A DNA stretch of 64,000 nucleotides from Pseudomonas wuhanensis (lineage in GTDB: Bacteria > Pseudomonadota > Gammaproteobacteria > Pseudomonadales > Pseudomonadaceae): contig NZ_CP117430.1 in the NCBI RefSeq assembly GCF_030687395.1, positions 4,526,001-4,590,000 on the forward strand, given 5' to 3'. Below, in pieces: positions 54,391 through 61,650 of this stretch (the first letter of the stretch is position 1; every line of letters starts with the position of its first letter). Below the pieces are notes generated by a model that was not told the DNA's origin, made no database searches, and was given only the letters and a program-made list of their open reading frames with translations. The position numbers and the translations under genes are program-made.

Positions 54391-54446
54391 GGATTTCGCT
54401 CACCACAGGCCTGGTGACTAACCGGCAATTACCCTCTGCAGCCGTT

Positions 54447-54470
54447 TAAATAAAGTCCCCGACCATTCGT
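54447..54470 (+). promoter_or_regulatory. Iron-starvation (PvdS) box of pvdE
   Basis: TAAAT (54447-54451) and CGT (54468-54470) are separated by 16 bases, 47 bp upstream of the pvdE ATG. Confidence 0.8.
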
Positions 54471-54517
54471 TTTCCTTAAGTACCGGCACTCCCTCCGCAT
54501 CGAAGCAGGAATCCTCC

Positions 54518-56167
54518 ATGACCAAGCCAACGCGTGGGGCGATCAACGAATTGTTCGCCCTGCTCAAGCCCTTCCGCCTGATCGTCTCTGTGTCCATCAT
54601 GCTCGGCATGATCGGTGGCCTGAGCGTCACCGTGTTGCTGGCGACCATCAACAATGCCCTGCACTCCGCCGATGGCCTGACCCGCACCGTGGTGATGATT
54701 TTCGCCGGGCTGTGCGTGCTGGCGCTGCTGACCTCGATTTTGTCCGACATCGGCACCAATTATGTCGGTCAGCACATCATCGCCAGGCTGCGCAAAGAGC
54801 TGGGGGAGAAAGTGCTGTCAGCCCCCATAGACCAGATCGAGCGCTACCGCAGCCACCGATTGATCCCGGTGCTGACCCATGACGTGGACACCATCAGCGA
54901 TTTCGCCTTCGCCTTCGCGCCGTTGGCGATTTCCCTGACCGTGACCCTGGGTTGCCTCGGCTATCTGGCCCTGCTGTCGTGGCCGATGTTTCTGATGATG
55001 CTGGTGGCCATCGCCATCGGCACCACCATCCAGGCCATCGCCCGGGCCAAGGGCATGCGCGGTTTCTACGCAGCACGAGATTCCGAAGACGAGCTGCAAA
55101 AGCACTACAACGCCATCGCCGAAGGGGCCAAGGAACTGCGCATCCACCGCCCACGGCGTCAGCGCATGTTCGTGTCCGGCATCCAGAAAACCGCCGAGAA
55201 AATCTGCGACACCCAGATCCGCTCGATCAATACCTTCGTCATTGCCAAATCGTTCGGCTCGATGTTGTTCTTCGTGGTCATTGGCCTGGCGCTGGCCCTG
55301 CAATCGTTCTGGCCCAGTTCCGACAAAGCCGTGATGAGCGGTTTTGTGTTGGTGCTGCTGTACATGAAAGGGCCGCTGGAACATTTGGTCAGCACGCTGC
55401 CAATCATCAGCCGGGCGCAGATTGCGTTTCGCCGGATCGCCGAACTCAGCGAACAGTTTTCCTCCCCGGAACCGCACCTGCTGCTGGAAGATCAGGGCCA
55501 TAAACCCGGCCCGGTCCACAGCCTGGAACTGAGCAACGTGCGTTACGCCTTCCCCCCTGTGGAAGGCAGCGAGCCCTTCCGCCTCGGGCCGGTCAACCTG
55601 CGCATCCAACAAGGCGACATTGTGTTTATCGTCGGTGAGAACGGCTGTGGCAAAACCACGCTGATTAAACTGCTGCTGGGTCTTTATGCGCCCACCGAAG
55701 GCGAGATCCGCGTCAACGACCAGACGATTACCGCACTCAACCGCGATGACTACCGGCAGAACTTCACCACGATATTTGCCGACTATTACCTGTTCGATGA
55801 CCTGATTCAGGGCGACCGCCAAGTGCCGCAGGATGCCACGCGCTACCTCGAACGCCTGGAGATCGCGCACAAGGTCAGCGTGCGCGACGGCGCGTTCAGC
55901 ACCACCGATCTTTCCACCGGTCAGCGCAAACGCCTGGCACTGGTCAATGCCTGGCTCGAAGAACGGCCGGTGCTGGTGTTCGATGAATGGGCGGCCGATC
56001 AGGACCCGACCTTCCGCCGCATCTTCTACACCGAACTGCTGCCCGACCTGAAGCGCCTGGGCAAGACCATCATCGTGATCTCCCACGATGACCGTTACTT
56101 CGACGTCGCCGATCAACTGGTGCGCATGGAGGCCGGCAAGGTCAAAAGCGAACTGCAACCCGCCTGA
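54518..56167 (+). CDS. pvdE: Pyoverdine precursor exporter PvdE (ABC transporter)
   Basis: A 549-residue inner-membrane ABC exporter of the cyclic-peptide/siderophore type that moves the acylated ferribactin precursor to the periplasm. Six membrane helices occupy the first 320 residues. The ATPase domain shows Walker A VGENGCGKTTLIKLL, signature LSTGQRKRLALVNAWL and Walker B VLVFDEWAADQDP, followed by the switch His in IVISHDDRYFD. The start is preceded by GAATCCTCC and by a PvdS box. In P. aeruginosa pvdF lies immediately upstream; it is absent here. Confidence 0.94.
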   Translation: MTKPTRGAINELFALLKPFRLIVSVSIMLGMIGGLSVTVLLATINNALHSADGLTRTVVMIFAGLCVLALLTSILSDIGTNYVGQHIIARLRKELGEKVLSAPIDQIERYRSHRLIPVLTHDVDTISDFAFAFAPLAISLTVTLGCLGYLALLSWPMFLMMLVAIAIGTTIQAIARAKGMRGFYAARDSEDELQKHYNAIAEGAKELRIHRPRRQRMFVSGIQKTAEKICDTQIRSINTFVIAKSFGSMLFFVVIGLALALQSFWPSSDKAVMSGFVLVLLYMKGPLEHLVSTLPIISRAQIAFRRIAELSEQFSSPEPHLLLEDQGHKPGPVHSLELSNVRYAFPPVEGSEPFRLGPVNLRIQQGDIVFIVGENGCGKTTLIKLLLGLYAPTEGEIRVNDQTITALNRDDYRQNFTTIFADYYLFDDLIQGDRQVPQDATRYLERLEIAHKVSVRDGAFSTTDLSTGQRKRLALVNAWLEERPVLVFDEWAADQDPTFRRIFYTELLPDLKRLGKTIIVISHDDRYFDVADQLVRMEAGKVKSELQPA

Positions 56168-56280
56168 CCAACGAGGCCGTGGCCGATCGGAAAAATAATT
56201 TTCCGGTTTGCCGCAGCCTCCTCGTCTTAATGAGATGAATAAGAACCATTACCAACTATACCTGCCAAGGTCTTAACCTC

Positions 56281-58761
56281 ATGTCCGCATCCCGTTTCAT
56301 GCTTCGACCTCTGACCCGCGCCCTGTTAATGAGCAGCACGACTCGCTCGCGCATGACGTCCACCGGCCTCGGCCTGGCGATGACCCTGGCCATGACGCCC
56401 TATGTCCAGGCCCAGGAATGGACCCTGAACATCCCGGCCCAGCCATTGGCTCAGGCGCTGCAGACGCTCGGTCAACAGACCAACCTGCAAATCATCTACA
56501 GCCCCGAGAGCATCCAGAACCTGCGTTCCAGTGCCCTCAACGGCCGCTACCAGGAAGATGATTCGCTCAGCGCGATGCTCAAAGGCACCGGGTTGCGCCA
56601 TCAGCGCGACGGCAACACGGTCACGCTGCTGGCACCGGCCACCGGCAGTGCGATGGAACTGGCACCGACCAGCATCAACGGTCAGCGGTTGGGCGCGACC
56701 ACCGAAGGCAGCAACTCCTACACCACCGGCGCGGTGACCATTGGCAAGGGCGAGCATTCACTCAAGGAAACCCCGCAGTCGATCACCGTCATCACGCGCA
56801 AGATGCTCGATGACCAGAACCTGAACACCATCGAACAGGTCATGGAAAAGACCCCGGGCATCACCGTTTACGACTCGCCCATGGGCGGCAAGTATTTCTA
56901 CTCCCGGGGTTTCCGCATGACCGGCCAGTACCAGTACGACGGCGTGCCGCTGGACATCGGCAGCAGCTACGTACAGGCCGACGCCTTCAGCAGCGACATG
57001 GCGATCTATGATCGGGTCGAAGTGTTGCGCGGCGCAGCCGGGATGATGAAAGGCGCAGGCGGCACCGCGGGCGGCGTGAACTTCGTGCGCAAGCGCGGCC
57101 AGGACACCCCGCACACGCAACTGTCGCTGTCCGCCGGCACCTGGGACAACTACCGTGGCCAGGTCGACACTGGCGGCCCGCTGAACGATGCCGGCACCAT
57201 TCGTGGCCGGGCCGTGGTCACCCAGCAGACCCGTCAGTATTTCTATGATGTGGGCGAGCGCAGGGATCAGATCTACTACGGCGCCCTGGACTTTGACCTG
57301 AGCGACTACACCACCCTGGGCCTGGGCATGGCCTATGAAGACGTCGATGCCACCCCATGCTGGGGCGGCCTGCCCCGCTACGCCGATGGCAGCGACCTGA
57401 AGCTCTCTCGCTCCACGTGCCTGAACACCGCCTGGAACAACCAGCGCAGCAAGCGGGCCACTTACTTTGGCGATCTGAAACACGAGTTCAACGACAACTG
57501 GGCGCTGAAGGTTGCGGGGGTTTACTCGAAAAACACCCAGGACATGGAATACGCCTTCCCCAGCGGTTCGGTACCGGTTGGCGCCACCAGCACCAATACC
57601 CCGATGATCGGCAGCATCTTTGACTACGATCAGGTCGACTACGGCCTCGACGCTTATGTGGACGGCAAGTTCGACGCATTTGGCCAAGAGCACGAGCTGA
57701 TCGTCGGCGCCAACGCCAGCCGCTCCCACAAAGATGACTTCTACGCCGTGGCCCTCCTGCCTGATAGTCAGAATGTGCTGAACCCCAACCATCACCTGCC
57801 CCAGCCGGATGAAAGTTTCTACCTGGCCAACGCCACCCGGGGTGGTCCGGTAGACATGCGGATCAAGCAATATGGCGCCTATTCCACGGCACGCCTGAAA
57901 CTGGCCGATCCGCTGACCTTCGTACTGGGCAGCCGCGTCAGTTGGTACAAGTCCGAAACCGACTCCGTCTCGTTCTGGCGCGGCGAAGGCACGCCGATCA
58001 GTTCCGAGGCCAAGGAAACCGGGCAAGTCACCCCGTTCGCCGCGCTGCTGTTCGACATCAACGACAACCTGACCGTCTACACAAGCTACGCGGATATCTT
58101 CACCCCGCAAGGCAACTACAAGACCATCACCGGTACGACCCTCAAGCCATTGATCGGCCAGAGCTATGAACTGGGGATCAAGGGTGAATGGTTCGACGGT
58201 CGCCTGAACAGCTCCTTCAACCTGTTCCGCACCGTCCAGAAAGACGCAGCCCAGGATGACCCGGCCTGCCCGGACAGCACCTGCTCGCAGAACTCCGGCA
58301 AAGTGCGCGCCCAAGGCTTCGAAGCTGAAGTCAGCGGTGAAGTCATTGACCGCCTGCAGTTGCTGGCCGGCTACACCTACACCCAGACCAAGGTGCTGGA
58401 AGACGCCGACGCCAGTCAGGACGGTGTGTCATATAACTCGTATGTGCCACGCCACCTGCTGCGCGTGTGGGGCGATTACGCCCTCAGCGGTCCGCTGGAA
58501 CGTGTCACCGTCGGTGCTGGCGTCAATGCCCAAAGCAGCAACTACCGCGTCTCGCCGAGCAGCGGCAACAACATCACCCAGGCTGGCTATGCGGTCTGGA
58601 ACGGTCGCATCGGCTACCGCATCGACGACACCTGGTCCGTGGCACTGAACGGCAACAACCTGTTCGACAAGCGCTACTACGCCACGGTCGGTTCCGAAGG
58701 TTGGGGTAACTTCTACGGTGAACCGCGCAACTTCGTGATGTCGGTCAAGGCTGACTTCTGA
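56281..58761 (+). CDS. fpvA: Ferripyoverdine TonB-dependent receptor FpvA
   Basis: An 826-residue outer-membrane receptor. The signal peptide region ends near YVQAQ. The STN signalling domain follows (NIPAQPLAQALQTLGQQTNL), then the plug (GEHSLKETPQSITVITRKML and TPGITVYDS) and a barrel that ends RNFVMSVKADF. The signalling domain fits control through an FpvR-type anti-sigma and FpvI. It begins 113 bp after pvdE. Its specificity is for the strain's own pyoverdine. The terminator just behind the gene has been split by an IS4 element. Confidence 0.92.
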   Translation: MSASRFMLRPLTRALLMSSTTRSRMTSTGLGLAMTLAMTPYVQAQEWTLNIPAQPLAQALQTLGQQTNLQIIYSPESIQNLRSSALNGRYQEDDSLSAMLKGTGLRHQRDGNTVTLLAPATGSAMELAPTSINGQRLGATTEGSNSYTTGAVTIGKGEHSLKETPQSITVITRKMLDDQNLNTIEQVMEKTPGITVYDSPMGGKYFYSRGFRMTGQYQYDGVPLDIGSSYVQADAFSSDMAIYDRVEVLRGAAGMMKGAGGTAGGVNFVRKRGQDTPHTQLSLSAGTWDNYRGQVDTGGPLNDAGTIRGRAVVTQQTRQYFYDVGERRDQIYYGALDFDLSDYTTLGLGMAYEDVDATPCWGGLPRYADGSDLKLSRSTCLNTAWNNQRSKRATYFGDLKHEFNDNWALKVAGVYSKNTQDMEYAFPSGSVPVGATSTNTPMIGSIFDYDQVDYGLDAYVDGKFDAFGQEHELIVGANASRSHKDDFYAVALLPDSQNVLNPNHHLPQPDESFYLANATRGGPVDMRIKQYGAYSTARLKLADPLTFVLGSRVSWYKSETDSVSFWRGEGTPISSEAKETGQVTPFAALLFDINDNLTVYTSYADIFTPQGNYKTITGTTLKPLIGQSYELGIKGEWFDGRLNSSFNLFRTVQKDAAQDDPACPDSTCSQNSGKVRAQGFEAEVSGEVIDRLQLLAGYTYTQTKVLEDADASQDGVSYNSYVPRHLLRVWGDYALSGPLERVTVGAGVNAQSSNYRVSPSSGNNITQAGYAVWNGRIGYRIDDTWSVALNGNNLFDKRYYATVGSEGWGNFYGEPRNFVMSVKADF

Positions 58762-58775
58762 TTGCAGCAAAAATG

Positions 58776-58796
58776 AAAACGCCCCGCATTTGCGGG
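58776..58796 (+). terminator. Left remnant of the fpvA terminator, cut by the IS
   Basis: AAAACGCCCCGCATTTGCGGG keeps a short CCCGC/GCGGG stem but has lost the rest of the right arm and the T-tract. These are found on the other side of the IS at 60219-60240. Joining the flanks with one target copy gives a classical hairpin followed by seven T. Confidence 0.75.
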
Positions 58797-58841
58797 TAAT
58801 GCTGTTCACTTAAGCATTTGAGTCTCAGCTGGGCTTATCCG

Positions 58842-58875
58842 AAAATCCGATGCCAGATATCTGGCATCGGATTTT
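58842..58875 (+). promoter_or_regulatory. Perfect 34-bp palindrome just before the transposase start
   Basis: The two 17-nt arms (AAAATCCGATGCCAGAT and its complement) form a perfect hairpin followed by T residues, ending 2 nt before the transposase ATG. It resembles an intrinsic terminator or a translation block against transcripts entering from outside, as known for other IS elements. No ribosome binding site is visible outside it. Confidence 0.6.
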
Positions 58876-58877
58876 TT

Positions 58878-60209
58878 ATGTCTGTTCAACAGGACCTGCT
58901 CGACCTCGGCGACCTTTTCAACTTCTGCGACCTGAGCACCTTCATCCAAAACATCCCCATAGAGTGGGTCGCGTCTGCGCTGGATCTTTCCAGTCAGGCC
59001 ACCATTCGTCGACGTCGCCTGCCCGCTGACCAAGTGCTTTGGCTGGTGCTCGGCATGGCGCTGTTTCGTGATGAACCGGTTCACGAAGTGGCCAGACGTT
59101 TGAACATCTGCGCCCAAGGCCTGGCCTCTGACCACCTGTTGGCCCGTAGCGGTCTGACCGAAGCGCGTAAGCGGCTCGGCGCCGATCCCGTTGAGTGGCT
59201 GTTCCGCAAGACGGGAACCCAATGGGGCGCGGAGCGCTATGACGGTGACGCCTGGCATGAACTGCAGGTGTTCGCAGTGGACGGAGCACTCTTGCGCACC
59301 CCGGATACGCCCGAGCTTCGGGACCACTTCGGGTCGGGAAACACCCCGAGCGACCGCCAGACTCCGTTTCCCATGCTGCGCCTGGTGGCGTTGATGAATG
59401 TACGTTCGCACGTGATCCTGGATGCGCAATTGAGCCCTTACCGACGCAGTGAAATGCGCTTGGCCGACGAGTTCCTGCAGCAGATCCCCGATCACTCGGT
59501 GACGTTGTTCGACAAAGGATTCTGGGGGGCCGAACTGCTGTCGAGCCTGAGCAGTGCTGGTAGCAACCGTCATTGGTTGATCCCGGCAAAAAAAGGAATG
59601 GTCTGCGAAGAAGTGACCCGCTACAGCCAGCACGATCGTTGGGTGCGCATGAAAGTCTCGCCGCAGGCCAGGAAGCGAAACCCGACCCTTCCAACGCATT
59701 GGGAGGCCCGCGAAGTCAGTTATGAAATTCAAGGCAAGCTAAAGACCGTCATGACGTCATTGCCGGCTAACGCCTACAACGCCAAGGCCGTGGCCAAGCT
59801 GCATCAGGAACGCTGGGAGATCGAATTGGGCTTCAGGGACATCAAGAGCTCGATGCAGCAGAACGCAGTGACCTTGCGTAGCAAAAAAGTCGACTTGGTC
59901 TATCAGGAGGTTTGGGGACTTTTGTTGGTTTATAACGTGATTCGTCGGGAAGCCCGCCAGGCGGCGGTGGCGTTTGGCCGAGCCCCCTCGGACATTCGTT
60001 TCAAACCGGCTTGCCAGTACATTGCCGTGCAACTGATAGTGATGGCAGCGGCCAACCCGATTTCAGCCACAGGCAGACGATTGGCAGAGTTAAGGGCAGG
60101 TATCGGAGGATTGTTTCTGGATCACCGTCCAAGACCTTCAAGGCCAAGGACGGTGAAAATATCAAAGACCCGGTTTCCAGTAGACCGTAAGGCTGCTCCG
60201 CTTAAGTGA
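58878..60209 (+). CDS. IS4-family transposase
   Basis: A 443-residue DDE transposase. The IS4 N-terminal domain shows SSQATIRRRRLPADQVLWLV followed by MALFRDEPVHEVARRL. The catalytic Asp residues are in FAVDGALLRTPDT and VTLFDKGFWGAELL, and the Glu is in RWEIELGFRDIKSS. The IS4 signature Y(2)R(3)E(6)K is present except that the Tyr position is His (LHQERWEIELGFRDIK). The start at 58878 (MSVQQDLLDLG) follows the palindrome; upstream in-frame codons would be translated from within it. The stop TGA lies inside the right inverted repeat. Confidence 0.9.
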   Translation: MSVQQDLLDLGDLFNFCDLSTFIQNIPIEWVASALDLSSQATIRRRRLPADQVLWLVLGMALFRDEPVHEVARRLNICAQGLASDHLLARSGLTEARKRLGADPVEWLFRKTGTQWGAERYDGDAWHELQVFAVDGALLRTPDTPELRDHFGSGNTPSDRQTPFPMLRLVALMNVRSHVILDAQLSPYRRSEMRLADEFLQQIPDHSVTLFDKGFWGAELLSSLSSAGSNRHWLIPAKKGMVCEEVTRYSQHDRWVRMKVSPQARKRNPTLPTHWEAREVSYEIQGKLKTVMTSLPANAYNAKAVAKLHQERWEIELGFRDIKSSMQQNAVTLRSKKVDLVYQEVWGLLLVYNVIRREARQAAVAFGRAPSDIRFKPACQYIAVQLIVMAAANPISATGRRLAELRAGIGGLFLDHRPRPSRPRTVKISKTRFPVDRKAAPLK

Positions 60210-60218
60210 ACAGCATTA

Positions 60219-60240
60219 CGCATTTGCGGGGCGTTTTTTT
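60219..60240 (+). terminator. Right remnant of the fpvA terminator
   Basis: The target copy CGCATTTGCGGG is followed by GCGTTTTTTT, the right arm and T-tract of the hairpin whose left arm lies at 58776-58796. Alone it cannot form the original stem. Confidence 0.7.
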
Positions 60241-60251
60241 GTGCCTGTTTT

Positions 60252-60579
60252 GATCGTTCCCACGCTCTGCGTGGGAATGCCTCAACGGACGCTCTGCGTT
60301 CGGCTCTGGAAGGGACGCGGAGCGCCCCGGGCTGCATTCCCACGCGGAGCGTGGGAACGATCAAACAAAAGATCGCCCGCCCTTAACCGATCGTTCCCAC
60401 GCTCTGCGTGGGAATGCCTCAACGGACGCTCTGCGTTCGGCTCTGGAGGGGACGCGGAGCGCCCCGGGCTGCATTCCCACGCTCTGCGTGGGAATGCCTC
60501 AACGGACGCTCCGCGTTCGGCTCTGGAGGGGACGCGGAGCGTCCCGGGCTGCATTCCTACGCAGAGCGTGGGAACGATC
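60252..60579. repeat. Composite repeat block of about 100-bp units bounded by GATCGTTCCCACGC
   Basis: One unit (60252-60362) and one double unit (60389-60579) consist of the sequence CGTTCCCACGCTCTGCGTGG, a spacer with CGGACGCTCTGCGTTCGGCT and GGGACGCGGAGCGCCCCGGG, and an inverted copy of the first part. Each block starts and ends with GATCGTTCCCACGC or its complement. The 388-bp region between the IS and the hydrolase gene contains essentially nothing else. Short open frames in it are low-complexity artefacts. Confidence 0.8.
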
Positions 60580-60597
60580 AACGGCTTAACTGGTTGA

Positions 60598-61554
60598 TCA
60601 GTTCAAATGCCGACTCAACGCACGGCTCAAGCTTTCATGCACGCTCAGCACATCCGGCATCACCGAGGCCAATCTGAGCAGGTCATGGGTCAGGCCCGGG
60701 CACTGTTCGAGTTCGACACTCACCCCCTGCGCGCGCAGTTTATCGACGTAGGCCTGGCCTTCATCGAGCAACGGATCGAACCCGGCCAGCAGCACAATCG
60801 CCGGCGCCACACCGCGCAGGTCCTCAGCCAGCAACGGTGAGAAGCGCCAGTCCAGCAGGTCTTCGGGGCTGCGGGCGTAGTGTTGGTAAAACCAGTCCAG
60901 CGTGTCGTTCTCCAGCAAATACCCTTCACTGAACAACAAGCGCGAATCGTGAGCGCGCGAGGCATCAGTGACCGGATAACACAACAACTGCACCTTGGGG
61001 ACGATGGCCACAGTGTGTGGCTGAACCACCGCTTGCAAGGCCAACACCGTCGCCAGCGTGGCACCGGCACTGTCGCCGCCGAACGCGACGCGACCGACAT
61101 CCAGCCCCAGGGCCAGCGCCTGTTCCGCCAGCCAAAACAAGGCGTCTTCACCGTCCTCCAGCGCCGTCGGGAAACGGTGCTCCGGCGCCAGCCGATAGCC
61201 CACGGACAACACCGCGCACGGGGTGCGTCGGCAGAATTCGCGGCAGACTCCGTCATGGGAATCCAGGCTGCCCACTACAAAACCACCACCATGGAAGTAC
61301 ACCAGCACCGGTATCGGTGCCGTCGCCCCGCTCGGCCGATACAACCGCAACGCCAGCGGCGCACCGTCCCGAGCCGGGGTATTGATCTCCAGCACGTCAA
61401 GATCCTGAGGGGCATCCCAGCGCAACTGCGCGGTGGTCTGTTCGAAGATCGCCCGGGCCTCGACCGGGGTCAGTTGATGCAGCGCCGGCTGGCCTGCGTC
61501 CTGGCCGTCTTGCGCCAGGTCGAGGAAGGCTTCCAGATCAGGGTGTAACGACAT
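60598..61554 (-). CDS. Alpha/beta hydrolase of the hormone-sensitive-lipase family, in the pyoverdine locus
   Basis: A 318-residue esterase-like hydrolase. The oxyanion motif is YFHGGGFVVGS, the nucleophile is in FGGDSAGATLA, and the Asp and His are expected in AGFDPLLDEG and GLTHDLLRL. The start is preceded by AAGGATTTTTCG. It lies 96 bp after the NRPS gene on the same strand and is probably cotranscribed with it. A role in trimming, release or recycling of a pyoverdine intermediate is possible but only suggested by position. Confidence 0.8.
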   Translation of the reverse strand: MSLHPDLEAFLDLAQDGQDAGQPALHQLTPVEARAIFEQTTAQLRWDAPQDLDVLEINTPARDGAPLALRLYRPSGATAPIPVLVYFHGGGFVVGSLDSHDGVCREFCRRTPCAVLSVGYRLAPEHRFPTALEDGEDALFWLAEQALALGLDVGRVAFGGDSAGATLATVLALQAVVQPHTVAIVPKVQLLCYPVTDASRAHDSRLLFSEGYLLENDTLDWFYQHYARSPEDLLDWRFSPLLAEDLRGVAPAIVLLAGFDPLLDEGQAYVDKLRAQGVSVELEQCPGLTHDLLRLASVMPDVLSVHESLSRALSRHLN

Positions 61555-61650
61555 CGAAAAATCCTTCTATCCACCAAAAAAGGCGTCAGTAAAAGGGGCG
61601 CGTCAGCAAAAAGTGACAACGCCCCCCGGCAATGATTAAAACCCCGGCAC

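Larger units (their letters stand above)
58797..60218 (+). mobile_element. IS4-family insertion sequence (1422 bp)
   Basis: The ends are perfect 19-bp inverted repeats: TAATGCTGTTCACTTAAGC (58797-58815) and its complement (60200-60218). A 12-bp target duplication CGCATTTGCGGG flanks the element (58785-58796 and 60219-60230), in the range known for IS4 elements. A single transposase gene fills it. Intact ends, perfect duplication and an open frame indicate a recent insertion. Confidence 0.92.

Noticed and set aside
56189..56228. GGAAAAATAATTTTCC and CGTCTT before fpvA as an FpvI-type promoter
   Set aside because: The elements are attractive but their spacing (18 bp or more than 25 bp, depending on which half is used) does not fit a known ECF promoter well enough to annotate.
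56232..56255. TAATG...CATTA inverted repeat before fpvA as a Fur box
   Set aside because: Only the five outer bases on each side pair; the interior does not match the Fur consensus.
60241..60677. Open frames across the composite repeat block after the IS
   Set aside because: They consist of translated repeat units with no start signal and no recognisable domain.
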